From contig NZ_CP046883.1 of the NCBI RefSeq assembly GCF_014262665.1, positions 1,488,001-1,552,000 of the forward strand: a DNA stretch of 64,000 nt, given 5' to 3'. The notes below the pieces were generated by a model, which ran no database searches, was not told where the DNA came from, and saw nothing but the letters and a program-made list of their open reading frames with translations. The stretch is from Corynebacterium anserum (GTDB lineage: Bacteria; Actinomycetota; Actinomycetes; Mycobacteriales; Mycobacteriaceae). The position numbers and the translations under genes were made by a program. Positions 55,318 through 64,000 of the stretch are shown piece by piece (the first letter of the stretch is position 1; every line of letters starts with the position of its first letter).

Positions 55318-56337
55318 CTAGGCCTGCTGGGTCTGGGTACGCGCTGGACGCAATTCACGCGGCAGGGAGAAAATAAGATCCTCCGTTGCCGTCGTCACTT
55401 CTTCCACATCGTCATATCCTTGCTCCGCGAGGAGCTCCAGCACACCTCGCACCAACAACTCTGGTACTGACGCTCCGGAGGTGACTCCCACCGAAGTCAC
55501 TCCCTCAAGCCACGCCAAATCCACCTGGTTGGCATAATCCACCAAATAGGCGTTCTTGGTGCCATGTTGCAGAGCAACTTCTACCAGGCGCTTGGAATTG
55601 GAAGAATTCTGTGATCCCACCACGATCATCAATTCAACCTGTGGCGCAATAGCCTTCACTGCCACCTGACGGTTCTGAGTGGCATAGCAAATATCGTCGG
55701 ATGGGGGATCCTGGATGTGCGGGTACTTCTCGCGCAATAGCTTGACCGTATGCATGGTCTCGTCCACACTCAGAGTGGTCTGAGATAGCCAAATCAACTT
55801 GGTGTTTTCCGGAAAATCCAGTGCGTCTACATCTTCCTTACCATCCACGAGGTGGACAACATCCGGCGCTTCACCGGCCGTTCCCTCTACCTCTTCATGG
55901 CCATGGTGACCGATAAGGATGATCTGATAGCCCTGCCGCGCGAAACGCTTCACCTCTTGGTGGACTTTGGTGACAAGCGGACAGGTGGCGTCGAAAGTTT
56001 TCAACTCCAACTGGCGAGCTTCCTGATGCACCAAAGGGGACACACCGTGGGCAGAGAAGACAACGTTGGAACCCTTCGGTACCTCAGTGGTCTCATCGAC
56101 AAAGATCACACCTTGATCTTCGAAGGTTTTCACCACATGCTTGTTATGCACGATCTCTTTGCGCACATAAAGCGGGGCACCGAACTTCTCTAGCGCTTTT
56201 TCTACGGTCTCTACAGCCCGATCGACACCGGCGCAGTAGCCGCGAGGAGCTGCAAGCAAGACACGCTTGGCGGATTGCTCCGAAGAGGGTTCCTGACTTG
56301 CGGTTTTAATGTTCTCAGCAGAGTGTGTTGAGGTCAT
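55318..56337 (-). CDS. ispH: 4-hydroxy-3-methylbut-2-enyl diphosphate reductase
   Basis: 339 residues from ATG 56337; an earlier reading to 56418 would overlap xseA and lacks support. The three Fe-S cysteines are in [21 protein letters not shown] and [10 protein letters not shown]. The enzyme makes IPP and DMAPP at the last step of the MEP pathway. The start is near-leaderless: TACTAC lies 10 bases upstream on the minus strand and there is no ribosome site; ATG 56346 is an alternative. The order ispH next to xseA-xseB is as in mycobacteria. Confidence 0.96.
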   Translation of the reverse strand: MTSTHSAENIKTASQEPSSEQSAKRVLLAAPRGYCAGVDRAVETVEKALEKFGAPLYVRKEIVHNKHVVKTFEDQGVIFVDETTEVPKGSNVVFSAHGVSPLVHQEARQLELKTFDATCPLVTKVHQEVKRFARQGYQIILIGHHGHEEVEGTAGEAPDVVHLVDGKEDVDALDFPENTKLIWLSQTTLSVDETMHTVKLLREKYPHIQDPPSDDICYATQNRQVAVKAIAPQVELMIVVGSQNSSNSKRLVEVALQHGTKNAYLVDYANQVDLAWLEGVTSVGVTSGASVPELLVRGVLELLAEQGYDDVEEVTTATEDLIFSLPRELRPARTQTQQA

Positions 56338-56411
56338 GAATGCCATGGTAGTACACACCGTGAGCTCCAAGCAGCCACCCTTTGTCTCGTGGCTTAATAC
56401 AATGAACAACC

Positions 56412-57761
56412 GTGACAAATAATCAGCACACGAATGCTACATCTGATGGCGCACAAACCACTGATGGTGCACACGCCACTGCGGCACCTCGCGCAGCAGA
56501 GCCCAGCCCCGATGCACCATGGCCGGTCTCTCAGCTCAATGCGAAGGTGAAGCAATGGATCGAGCGCCTCGGCCATATCTGGGTTGAGGGACAGGTCACT
56601 CAGGTCAATATGAAGCCCAGTTGGAAGCTGTCCTATGTAACCCTGCGTGATGTAGAGCAAGAAGCCTCCGTTCAGGTCACCCTCAGCACCTCCACTCTGC
56701 GTAGTCTCACTACTCCCCTCAACAATGGGGATCGGGTGGTGATGTATGGAAAGCCTGCCTTCTATGCAGGTCGTGGGTCCTTTTCTTTGTGGGTAACAAG
56801 AGTTCGGCATGTGGGGATCGGCGAACTTCTTGCCCGTATTGAAGAGCTCAAGCGCGCCCTTGCTGCGGAGGGCTTATTTGATCCCCGTCTGAAACGCCCA
56901 CTCCCCTTTCTTCCTCGACGCGTCGGCCTCATCACTGGACGCGGATCCGCCGCAGAACGCGACGTTCTTTCCGTAGCACAAGATCGGTGGCCTGCCGTCC
57001 AATTTGAGGTCATCAACACGGCGGTTCAAGGTCCAAATACGGTACCTGAAATACTAGCCGCGCTGGAAAAGCTCGAGTCCAACCCCGACGTCGATGTCGT
57101 CATTGTGGCACGCGGCGGCGGGTCTGTAGAAGACCTCCTGCCTTTCAGCGAAGAGGCGCTATCACGTGCTGTGTCGCGTATGACCACCCCGGTGGTTTCT
57201 GCGATTGGACACGAGCCAGACAATCCCGTCTTAGACCACGTGGCCGACGTACGCGCTGCCACTCCTACCGACGCCGCGAAACGGGTCGTTCCAGATGTCC
57301 TCGCGGAAAAACAGTACGTCATGGAATTGCGGCAACGCGCAGCAGGTGCACTGCGTAGCTGGGTTGCGGGAGAAAAACGTTCCCTCAGTGATCTTCGTTC
57401 CCGGCCGGTACTGGCCGACCCTCTCTTGCCAGTCACCCGCCAGCGAGAAATCATCGAAGAAGCGCTCCAACGAAAGGATCGCGCCTTAGGCATGACAGTA
57501 CGTGAGAAGCGCAACCAAATCACGTCTCTGAAAGCACAAGTCAATGCACTGGGACCCTCGCAGACACTGGCACGCGGTTATTCAATTGTTCAAGTTGTAC
57601 CCCGTGATGGCTCTGGTCCTGCGGTAGTCACGACGGTCAACGATGTTCAGCCTGGTTCACAACTGCGCATTCGCGTCGCCGATGGAGCCATTACGGCAGC
57701 TGCCATGGCGGTGCAAGCGGCACCTGGTGGCACGGAACAAGACACTACAAAAACAGAATGA
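56412..57761 (+). CDS. xseA: Exodeoxyribonuclease VII large subunit
   Basis: 449 residues from GTG 56412. An Ala/Thr-rich N-terminal extension of about 35 residues precedes the OB-fold nucleic-acid domain ([37 protein letters not shown]). Next is the catalytic part with [33 protein letters not shown] and [20 protein letters not shown], and the ARGYSIV motif closes the C-terminus. With XseB it degrades single-stranded DNA into acid-soluble oligonucleotides. xseB follows, overlapping or within 20 bp. Confidence 0.96.
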   Translation: MTNNQHTNATSDGAQTTDGAHATAAPRAAEPSPDAPWPVSQLNAKVKQWIERLGHIWVEGQVTQVNMKPSWKLSYVTLRDVEQEASVQVTLSTSTLRSLTTPLNNGDRVVMYGKPAFYAGRGSFSLWVTRVRHVGIGELLARIEELKRALAAEGLFDPRLKRPLPFLPRRVGLITGRGSAAERDVLSVAQDRWPAVQFEVINTAVQGPNTVPEILAALEKLESNPDVDVVIVARGGGSVEDLLPFSEEALSRAVSRMTTPVVSAIGHEPDNPVLDHVADVRAATPTDAAKRVVPDVLAEKQYVMELRQRAAGALRSWVAGEKRSLSDLRSRPVLADPLLPVTRQREIIEEALQRKDRALGMTVREKRNQITSLKAQVNALGPSQTLARGYSIVQVVPRDGSGPAVVTTVNDVQPGSQLRIRVADGAITAAAMAVQAAPGGTEQDTTKTE

Positions 57762-57778
57762 AAGGCAAGAGATCAGCT

Positions 57779-58024
57779 ATGACGGAACAACAACAACAAC
57801 AATTCCGACCTGTCGAAGAACTGAATTACGAGCAAGCTCGTGATGAGTTGGTGGAGATTGTAAAAATCCTGGAGTTAGGGCAGATGAGCCTTGACGAATC
57901 GCTCAATTATTGGGAACGCGGCGAAGAGCTCGCCGCATATTGTGAAAAATACCTCGATGGCGCTTCTACTCGTATCGAAAAAGCTCTCGAACACCGAAAA
58001 GACGCGGAGGATGATACCGCCTAA
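57779..58024 (+). CDS. xseB: Exodeoxyribonuclease VII small subunit
   Basis: 81 residues from ATG 57779; an ATG at 57758 overlaps the xseA stop (ATGA) and would add seven residues. The family motif is [20 protein letters not shown] with [20 protein letters not shown], two helices forming the dimer. The small subunit assembles in several copies on XseA. A Gln-rich start (TEQQQQQ) is unusual but harmless. Confidence 0.95.
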   Translation: MTEQQQQQFRPVEELNYEQARDELVEIVKILELGQMSLDESLNYWERGEELAAYCEKYLDGASTRIEKALEHRKDAEDDTA

Positions 58025-58056
58025 ACACCCATGGCAGATCTCACGGGCGCTTCATT

Positions 58057-58635
58057 CTAGGAATGAGCCTTTTCAACGGGCTGTGCCTCCACCGTGTGTT
58101 CGGCAGCGGTTCGCATCAGATCGTCCGTAGCCATGCCCTTGAGGATGAAGCGAACGTCACCATTATCAGCAACCCAGAGAGGTCGTACGTCGTCCCCCTC
58201 GAGAACGTGCCACTGCTTACCCCCAATGTTTTCGATGCGCACTTCGTCGCGATAGTCATCATCCGGATGCATTGCATCCTTGAGATCAGCAGGGGTTTGT
58301 GTCAAGGAGATGTATTTATCTCCATCAATAACCCAGCCCGTAAGCACCGAGGTTTGCTTAGCTACTTGGGTGCGTCGCTGCGAATTCGGAACCCACCCAT
58401 CGGGCATCGTAACGATGCGAATTGGAAAATTTAAAGCCTGCGCATCCATGTGCAAAATGTTGTCCACATCAACCTCATGAACCGGTCCGGATTGATCCGG
58501 CCCGCCGGGTTTCACCGAGCATAAGCCGGTAAAACCGACGACGAGGAACATCGCCAGAAGCAAAACGCCCAACGACAGCACCATGTCCTTTGCGGACTGA
58601 AACACGCGAGGTTTTTCGATACGCACGCCCGCCAT
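58057..58635 (-). CDS. DUF4245 family membrane-anchored protein
   Basis: 192 residues from ATG 58635. The leftward open frame reaches 59562, but the first ~309 codons only mirror glpX on the other strand and lack protein character. The protein has one transmembrane anchor (MVLSLGVLLLAMFLVVGFTG) after KPRVFQSAKD, and an outer domain with ALNFPIRIVTMPDGWVPNSQ, TGWVIDGDKYISLTQT and HVLEGDDVRPLWVADNGDV, the DUF4245 pattern. A homologue lies next to glpX in mycobacteria (Rv1100). Function unknown. It diverges from glpX. Confidence 0.88.
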   Translation of the reverse strand: MAGVRIEKPRVFQSAKDMVLSLGVLLLAMFLVVGFTGLCSVKPGGPDQSGPVHEVDVDNILHMDAQALNFPIRIVTMPDGWVPNSQRRTQVAKQTSVLTGWVIDGDKYISLTQTPADLKDAMHPDDDYRDEVRIENIGGKQWHVLEGDDVRPLWVADNGDVRFILKGMATDDLMRTAAEHTVEAQPVEKAHS

Positions 58636-58758
58636 TATTCCATTAAGCACCCCCAACCCCCTAATAGGTGAATCGAAAACTGCCCGAAAGAGTTCTGGGG
58701 TGACACAATGGAGGGGAACGCCAAAAGTTTTTAAGAAAACACGAAAAGGTTGGTGCGC

Positions 58759-59796
58759 ATGTCCGCCGAAGCAAACATCAACAGCTCTGTGTCCTCCTCT
58801 CCCGAGGCTCCAGACCGTAACCTCGCAATGGAGCTCGTTCGCGTTACGGAAGCCGCAGCGCTGGCCTCCGGTAAATGGGTTGGCCGTGGCCAGAAAGAGT
58901 CTGGTGATGGCGCCGCCGTGGATGCAATGCGGCAGCTGATCAACTCCGTCAACATGAACGGCGTCGTCGTCATTGGAGAAGGTGAAAAGGATGAAGCCCC
59001 GATGCTGTTCAACGGTGAACAAGTCGGCACGGGACATGGCCCCGCCGTGGACATCGCCGTCGATCCGGTAGATGGAACCACCCTCATGGCCGAAGGACGC
59101 CCTAACGCTATTTCCGTGATCGCCGCGGCAGAACGTGGCTCCATGTACGACCCATCTGCAGTGTTCTACATGGAGAAGCTCGCTGTTGGTCCCGACGCCG
59201 TTGGTGTCGTCGACATCGAAGCTCCTGTCGCCCACAACATCAAAGCCGTGGCTAAGGCTAAAGGGACGGTTCCTGGCGATATCACTGTCGTCGTTTTGGA
59301 TCGGCCACGCCACCTTGATCTCATCAAGGACATCCGTGAGGCCGGAGCAAAGGTTCGCCTGATTGGTGACGGCGATGTCGCAGGCGCTGTGGCTGCAGCT
59401 CAGGATTACCGAACCAACTCCGTAGACATCATGATGGGCATCGGCGGTACCCCTGAAGGCATTATCACCGCTTGTGCAATGAAGTGCATGGGTGGGGAGA
59501 TACAGGGCAAACTGTGGCCAAAAGACGAAGCCGAACGCCAAAAGGCTCTGGACGCCGGCCATGACCTCGACCAGGTGCTCACCACCAATGACTTAGTTAG
59601 TTCCGACCACTGCTACTTCGTAGCAACTGGTGTGACAAACGGTGATATGGTGCGTGGCGTTTCCTACCGCAAGAATTCCGCCGTTACCCGCACCCTGGCT
59701 ATGCGTTCCAAGTCCGGGACAGTCCGTTACATCGAGTCCGTACACCAGCTACAGAAGCTGCAGGAGTATTCCGTCTTGGATTACACCCGGCGGTAA
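58759..59796 (+). CDS. glpX: Fructose-1,6-bisphosphatase, class II
   Basis: 345 residues from ATG 58759, with AAAAGG 9 bases upstream; a TTG three codons earlier is less likely. Metal-binding motifs are intact: [15 protein letters not shown] and [20 protein letters not shown]. Also present are [20 protein letters not shown] and [20 protein letters not shown]. It is the main gluconeogenic FBPase of actinobacteria. The gene lies upstream of fum, as in M. tuberculosis (Rv1099c-Rv1098c). Confidence 0.97.
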   Translation: MSAEANINSSVSSSPEAPDRNLAMELVRVTEAAALASGKWVGRGQKESGDGAAVDAMRQLINSVNMNGVVVIGEGEKDEAPMLFNGEQVGTGHGPAVDIAVDPVDGTTLMAEGRPNAISVIAAAERGSMYDPSAVFYMEKLAVGPDAVGVVDIEAPVAHNIKAVAKAKGTVPGDITVVVLDRPRHLDLIKDIREAGAKVRLIGDGDVAGAVAAAQDYRTNSVDIMMGIGGTPEGIITACAMKCMGGEIQGKLWPKDEAERQKALDAGHDLDQVLTTNDLVSSDHCYFVATGVTNGDMVRGVSYRKNSAVTRTLAMRSKSGTVRYIESVHQLQKLQEYSVLDYTRR

Positions 59797-59849
59797 ACAT
59801 CCGGTGCGATAATCCCTGTCACCCTAGGCAGCTACCCCGCATAGAGGAA

Positions 59850-59884
59850 AGAACCGCGGTTCTCCCTTAAAGTTTTTCGGGAGA
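59850..59884. terminator. Inverted repeats after glpX
   Basis: A perfect 14-bp palindrome agaaccgcggttct (59850-59863) overlaps a second repeat tctccc/gggaga (59861-59884). Position 53 bp after the glpX stop suits transcript end or processing. No T run at the 3' side. Confidence 0.5.
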
Positions 59885-59906
59885 GGAAACTAATCCCCCC
59901 ATTTGG

Positions 59907-59970
59907 CCCGTCATGGCAGGTTCACCCTCGCAGGTGAACCTCCATGGCGGGTATTCTCTATTAAGAGAAT
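59907..59970 (+). promoter_or_regulatory. Two stacked hairpins in the fum leader
   Basis: Hairpin 1 (59907-59951) has arms of 19-20 nt with one bulge and one wobble around the loop ctcgca. Hairpin 2 (59953-59970) is attctct-atta-agagaat. Both lie 29-92 bases before the fum ATG, with only a ribosome site between. They could be a terminator/antiterminator pair, a processing site or an RNA-binding site. Confidence 0.6.
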
Positions 59971-59998
59971 TCATCTACCAGTGAAGGTGGCTTTATAC

Positions 59999-61399
59999 AT
60001 GAGCGATCAAGAGTTCCGCATCGAACACGACACGATGGGCGAAGTTAAGGTTCCAGCTAAAGCGCTATGGCGTGCACAAACCCAGCGTGCAGTGGAGAAC
60101 TTCCCAATTTCTGACCGTCCACTGGAGTCGGCTCAGATCCGCGCGATGGGCATGCTGAAGGCAGCGTGTGCTCAGGTGAATAAGGATCGTGGTCTGCTGA
60201 CCAACGAGCAGGCGGATGCCATCATCTCCGCTGCAAAGGAAATCGCTGAGGGTAAGCACGACGCAGAATTCCCCATCGACGTATTCCAGACTGGTTCTGG
60301 TACCTCTTCCAACATGAACACCAACGAGGTCATCGCTTCCATCGCGAAGGCCAACGGTGTGGAAGTACACCCGAACGACCACGTCAATATGGGTCAGTCC
60401 TCGAACGACACCTTCCCAACCGCCACTCACGTTGCCGCCACGGTTGCTGCAGTCGATGATTTGATTCCTGGCCTGAAGGTTCTGCAGGAGTCCCTCGCTA
60501 AGAAGGCTTCCGAGTGGGAACACGTGGTGAAGTCCGGCCGTACCCACCTGATGGATGCTGTCCCCGTAACCCTGGGACAGGAATTCGGCGGCTACGCGCG
60601 CCAGATTGAAGCCGGTATTGAACGTATCGAAGCAACGCTACCTCGCCTAGGCGAACTGCCTATCGGTGGTACTGCGGTAGGCACCGGCTTGAATACACCT
60701 GCTGACTTCGGCGCCAATGTTACGGCAGAGCTGATTAAACTCACCGGCGTTGACGCCCTTAAGGAGGCAAAGAACCACTTTGAAGCTCAAGCAAACCGTG
60801 ACGGCCTTGTAGAGTTCTCCGCAGCGATGCGCGGTGTAGCTATTTCCTTGAACAAGATTGCCAATGACATTCGCTGGATGGGTTCCGGCCCACTGACCGG
60901 TCTGGGTGAGATCCATCTCCCAGATCTACAACCAGGTTCATCCATCATGCCGGGTAAGGTCAACCCTGTTCTCTGTGAGACCGCTACGCAGGTAGCAGCT
61001 CAGGTGATCGGTAATGATGCTGCCGTCGCCTTCGGTGGCGCTAACGGACACTTTGAGCTGAACGTGTTTATTCCTGTTATGGCTCGTAACGTTCTTGAAT
61101 CCGCCAAGTTGCTCGCCAACACCGCTCGCCAGTTCGCGACCCGTTTGGTTGATGGCATCGAGCCGAATGAAGAGCGTATGCGCACTCTGGCAGAGTCTTC
61201 TCCGTCCATTGTGACTCCTCTGAACTCAGCCATCGGCTATGAAAACGCAGCGAAGGTCGCCAAGACTGCTCTGAAGGAAGGCAAGACTATTCGCCAAACT
61301 GTCATCGACATGGGCTTCGTCGACGGCGAGAAGCTCACAGAAGAAGAGCTGGACAAGCGCCTCGACGTTTTGGCTATGGCAAACACCGACCGCGACTAG
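59999..61399 (+). CDS. fum: Fumarate hydratase, class II
   Basis: 466 residues from ATG 59999, with AAGG 11 bases upstream; the longer frame only translates the leader hairpins. The superfamily signature [12 protein letters not shown] is present. So are [27 protein letters not shown] and the active-site [20 protein letters not shown]. It converts fumarate to malate without an Fe-S cluster. Together with odhA it covers two TCA steps in the window. Confidence 0.97.
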   Translation: MSDQEFRIEHDTMGEVKVPAKALWRAQTQRAVENFPISDRPLESAQIRAMGMLKAACAQVNKDRGLLTNEQADAIISAAKEIAEGKHDAEFPIDVFQTGSGTSSNMNTNEVIASIAKANGVEVHPNDHVNMGQSSNDTFPTATHVAATVAAVDDLIPGLKVLQESLAKKASEWEHVVKSGRTHLMDAVPVTLGQEFGGYARQIEAGIERIEATLPRLGELPIGGTAVGTGLNTPADFGANVTAELIKLTGVDALKEAKNHFEAQANRDGLVEFSAAMRGVAISLNKIANDIRWMGSGPLTGLGEIHLPDLQPGSSIMPGKVNPVLCETATQVAAQVIGNDAAVAFGGANGHFELNVFIPVMARNVLESAKLLANTARQFATRLVDGIEPNEERMRTLAESSPSIVTPLNSAIGYENAAKVAKTALKEGKTIRQTVIDMGFVDGEKLTEEELDKRLDVLAMANTDRD

Positions 61400-61448
61400 T
61401 CCTTCGCTGGATGTCCGGCTGAGTCTTGGCTGACTCCCACTCCAGTTC

Positions 61449-61485
61449 CTCCCCTCTGCCAGGCACTCCTGGCGGAGGGGAGTTT
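61449..61485 (+). terminator. Rho-independent terminator of fum
   Basis: 15-bp arms (61449-61463 and 61468-61482) with one wobble, a 4-base loop (cact) and TTT. Confidence 0.88.
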
Positions 61486-61502
61486 CCGTTAGAAATACAG
61501 TG

Positions 61503-61518
61503 TGTGCAATATTTCACA
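61503..61518. promoter_or_regulatory. GlxR (CRP-type)-like operator
   Basis: TGTGC-AATATT-TCACA differs from the GlxR consensus TGTGA-N6-TCACA at one base. Its centre is about 50 bp upstream of the predicted TetR transcript start, where a CRP-like activator would bind. Confidence 0.5.
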
Positions 61519-61546
61519 CGGTTTTAGTATGCGCCGCGGACAGGCG

Positions 61547-61552
61547 TAAAAT
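61547..61552 (+). promoter_or_regulatory. -10 element of the tetR-type gene (leaderless)
   Basis: TAAAAT lies 7 bp before GTG 61560, so transcription should begin at the start codon. No ribosome site is present. Confidence 0.6.
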
Positions 61553-61559
61553 CCCTCAC

Positions 61560-62318
61560 GTGAACGATCGTCCAACTCTCTCACACTATCCGGTAGAAGG
61601 TGCAGCGAAGCCTGACCTGGAAAAGATGGGGCTACGCGAGCGCAAGCGACGTGAAACGTACCTTCGGATTGAGGATGAAGCCACGCGTTTGTTTCTCGAG
61701 AAGAGTTATGACGAAGTCACACTAGAGGAGATCTGCGAAGCCGCAGTCGTTTCCCGTCGCACGTTCTTCAATTACTTCCAGTCCAAAGATCATGTTGCTG
61801 TAGGCACTGTGCCTCCCTCTCTGACGGACGAGGACTATGAGAAGATTGCGACTTTCACTGTTCCCGAAGGCATGTCCATGACCGGTGCCATCTTGAGCAT
61901 CATGGCTCAGCGGCATATCGATCATGCTGAGGCCATGGGAATACAGTCAATAAACCCGGAACTTTCTGCGCTCATCTCGCAGCGTCGTATTGAAATTCTG
62001 CGTCGAAACCCAACGTTGGGTCTTTCTAAATTAAATAGCTTCGAAAAGATTCGTGCGAGGTTGGCTGATGCCCTTTTGCGCAATTTCGAAGCTCACCCAG
62101 AACATCGCTCTTTGCCAGATTCTCCTCCCCAAGAGGAGGCTCGTATTTCCGTCGTCGCCATCATCGTGAGCCTGTGGACTTCTTCCACGCTCGTCCCAGA
62201 GCGACCGGAAGCACACCTGACAAGAGATACGGTGCAATCTACGGTGGACAAACTTTACACAATTTATTCGTCGATGACCGACGACAAGCTTTTTCCTGCC
62301 GCCCCCACGGACCACTAA
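61560..62318 (+). CDS. TetR family transcriptional regulator
   Basis: 252 residues from GTG 61560. After a short tail, the N-terminal DNA-binding domain reads LRIEDEATRLFLEKSYDEVT, then LEEICEAAVVSRRTFFNYFQ with the usual helix-turn-helix (about 53-75) and SKDHVAV. The helical C-terminal ligand domain is not classifiable. It lies 71 bp upstream of a DHA2 efflux gene on the same strand, the usual pattern of a local repressor whose ligand is also the pump's substrate (as in LmrA/LmrB-type pairs). Regulation by GlxR through the upstream site is possible. Confidence 0.92.
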   Translation: MNDRPTLSHYPVEGAAKPDLEKMGLRERKRRETYLRIEDEATRLFLEKSYDEVTLEEICEAAVVSRRTFFNYFQSKDHVAVGTVPPSLTDEDYEKIATFTVPEGMSMTGAILSIMAQRHIDHAEAMGIQSINPELSALISQRRIEILRRNPTLGLSKLNSFEKIRARLADALLRNFEAHPEHRSLPDSPPQEEARISVVAIIVSLWTSSTLVPERPEAHLTRDTVQSTVDKLYTIYSSMTDDKLFPAAPTDH

Positions 62319-62389
62319 GAGCCAACCCTGCGTTGGCTTCGTCCCGGAGGACGACACCTTCACACCATTCGCTACAGAAAGGTTGCTAG

Positions 62390-63979
62390 TTGTCAGATTC
62401 CACTAGTGCTCAGGTGCCTACTACCGGCACCACTCCGGTATCTCATCCTGAGAAACCAAAAAACAACGTTCCTGTCGTTGTCACATGTCTCATGCTGGGC
62501 ATGCTTCTTTCATCCTTAGGGCAGATGATTTTCTCTACCGCATTGCCGACAGTGGTCGGTGAATTGGGCGGTGCCTCCCATATGTCCTGGGTGATTACCG
62601 CGTTCATGCTGACGATGACCATTGGCATGCCGGTGTATGGGAAACTCGGAGATCAGGTTGGTCGCAAGCCGCTGTATCTCGGGGCAATTGTTCTGTTTTT
62701 GATCGGCTCCGTTGTGGGTGCCCTGTCTCAAAATATGGCGACGATGATCGCCGCACGCGCTATCCAAGGATTGGGTGGCGGTGGCCTGATGGTGTTATCC
62801 CAGGCCATCATGGCTGATGTGGTGACCGCTCGTGACCGCGGTAAGTACATGGGATTGATGGGCGGTATCTTCGGCTTATCATCCATCCTTGGCCCGTTAC
62901 TGGGCGGATTCTTTACCGACGGCCCAGGTTGGCGCTGGGCTTTATGGTTTAACATCCCGCTCGGTTTGATTACTTTGGCTATCGCTACCTTCGCTCTTAA
63001 ACTCCCTCGCCGCCATGGTCAGGCAACTTTGGATTTGTGGGGAACGGTGACGATGGCTATCGCCACCACCTGCTTGATACTTACCGTCACGTGGGGTGGC
63101 CGCGATTATGCTTGGGATAGCACAGTGATCCTCAGCTTGATCGCTACGACAATTGTTACAGGCGCAGTATTCGTCTTCATCGAGCTGCGTCACGCCAATC
63201 CTCTGATTCCGATGACATTGTTCACCAGACGGAACTTCTCCCTCACCACGGTTTCAGGCATCATCATGGGCGTGGCTATGTTCGGCACGCTGAGCTACCT
63301 GCCCACTTACATCCAGATGGTTCACAACTTGTCCCCTACTGAGGCGGGACTGATGATGATCCCAATGATGGTAGGAATGATTTTCACTTCCACTGTGGTG
63401 GGACAGGCCGTGAGCCGTTCAGGCAAGTACAAATGGTATCCGGTGATCGGGATGGTGATCATGAGCGTTGGCTTGTTCTTCATTGGCCAGCTACATGCAC
63501 ACGATACGCTGGTTCATCTTGGCGTGGTGGAGTTCGTGATTGGTATCGGGCTGGGTATGACCGCTCAGACCCTCGTGTTGATCGTTCAAAATACCTTCCC
63601 TCTGCGGATGGTCGGTACGGCAACAGCCTCCAACAATTTCTTCCGCCAGATCGGCGGTGCTCTTGGTGCCGCTATAGTCGGCTCCTTGTTCATGCACCGT
63701 GTCACGGATGAACTCCAGCAGAATTTGCCGGGTGCTATTAAGCAACTGGGTCCGGAAGGCGCGAAGTATGCGGAGATGTTCTCTCACGGAGGTACAGGCT
63801 CGTTGACCCCTGCCCTTGTTCAGCAGATTCCCGACGCCCTGCGTGAGGTCATCATCAATGGCTATAACGACGCGCTGGTTCCTATCCTCGGCTCTATCGC
63901 CCCGCTGGCAATCATCGCAGCGATTGTGCTCGCTTTTGTTCGGCACGAGCGTCTCAAGACCACCCTGGAACGGGATTAA
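62390..63979 (+). CDS. DHA2-type multidrug efflux transporter (MFS, 14 TM)
   Basis: 529 residues from TTG 62390, which has GAAAGG 7 bases upstream. Helix pattern and motifs fit drug:H+ antiporter family 2: TM1 LMLGMLLSSLGQMIFSTALP with motif D1 type residues, loop 2-3 motif A as GKLGDQVGRKP, motif C-like GLSSILGPLLGGFF, and the usual extra helices in the middle. Such pumps export lipophilic drugs, dyes or bile salts. A Gly/Thr/Pro-rich N-terminus of 25 residues precedes TM1. The last 21 bases of the window after its stop hold nothing that can be named. Confidence 0.92.
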   Translation: MSDSTSAQVPTTGTTPVSHPEKPKNNVPVVVTCLMLGMLLSSLGQMIFSTALPTVVGELGGASHMSWVITAFMLTMTIGMPVYGKLGDQVGRKPLYLGAIVLFLIGSVVGALSQNMATMIAARAIQGLGGGGLMVLSQAIMADVVTARDRGKYMGLMGGIFGLSSILGPLLGGFFTDGPGWRWALWFNIPLGLITLAIATFALKLPRRHGQATLDLWGTVTMAIATTCLILTVTWGGRDYAWDSTVILSLIATTIVTGAVFVFIELRHANPLIPMTLFTRRNFSLTTVSGIIMGVAMFGTLSYLPTYIQMVHNLSPTEAGLMMIPMMVGMIFTSTVVGQAVSRSGKYKWYPVIGMVIMSVGLFFIGQLHAHDTLVHLGVVEFVIGIGLGMTAQTLVLIVQNTFPLRMVGTATASNNFFRQIGGALGAAIVGSLFMHRVTDELQQNLPGAIKQLGPEGAKYAEMFSHGGTGSLTPALVQQIPDALREVIINGYNDALVPILGSIAPLAIIAAIVLAFVRHERLKTTLERD

Positions 63980-64000
63980 AAACATGGTGACGGGGCGGAT

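Noticed and set aside
58636..59562. N-terminal extension of the leftward DUF4245 frame across glpX
   Set aside because: It is the mirror of the well-conserved glpX coding strand; the DUF4245 protein starts naturally at ATG 58635 before its membrane anchor.

Overview
The window is a stretch of ordinary chromosome from a Corynebacterium or a very close relative (class Actinomycetes, mycolate-containing group). The strongest markers are the fused OdhA protein (E2-type acyltransferase plus 2-oxoglutarate dehydrogenase E1), the mycothiol deacetylase MshB, an LpqW-type lipoprotein, the MetP/MetS methionine-alanine importer, the succinylase-branch lysine genes dapC, dapD and dapE, and the sigE / anti-sigma / tatB block. 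Gene order recalls the Mycobacterium tuberculosis Rv1098-Rv1248 region, in pieces. Many starts are GTG or TTG, and several genes look leaderless. Species cannot be fixed from this window.

Layout: 1-351 holds the 5' part of a carboxylesterase leaving the left edge. 672-8843 has an uncharacterised protein, a two-NBD ABC exporter interrupted by an in-frame stop, and odhA, closed by a 42-bp perfect palindrome. 9030-13323 carries a lipoprotein, a small membrane protein, an MgtE-N/CBS protein, a DUF1003 protein and mrp. 13405-16055 is the envelope-stress block tatB, anti-sigma factor, sigE and a divergent O-methyltransferase. 16175-20383 is glycogen synthesis (glgC and glgA, divergent) followed by a GH32-like protein that appears to lack its catalytic acids. 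20468-24226 has an RlmA-like methyltransferase, a leucyl aminopeptidase, a DivIVA-like protein and a LOG-family hydrolase. 24464-29859 is lysine/peptidoglycan precursor synthesis (dapE, dapD, dapC, fdxC) with an amino-acid permease. 29966-35657 is a leftward group: membrane protein, mshB, lpqW and typA.

36049-48621 is the least conserved part: a secreted protein, a DUF402 protein, a 750-bp decayed stretch with a tRNA-like T-arm and a frameshifted gene remnant, an isolated acyl-CoA dehydrogenase, a lipoprotein, a GT-C-like membrane protein, a DUF808 protein, a patatin, and several small conserved families. 49013-61399 returns to core genes: ychF, metP with the 54-residue metS, an AI-2E-type permease, a DUF6542 protein, ispH, xseA, xseB, a DUF4245 protein, glpX and fum. 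The right end holds a TetR regulator, with a GlxR-like site upstream, and a DHA2-type efflux pump it probably controls.

I found no CRISPR array, rRNA, intact tRNA, insertion sequence or prophage, and no convincing new multi-gene system. The points most worth checking are the broken ABC exporter (possible paired frameshifts), the GH32 homologue without catalytic acids, the tRNA-arm and gene-remnant scar at 37.55-38.1 kb, and structured leaders before the 36-kb secreted protein and fum.
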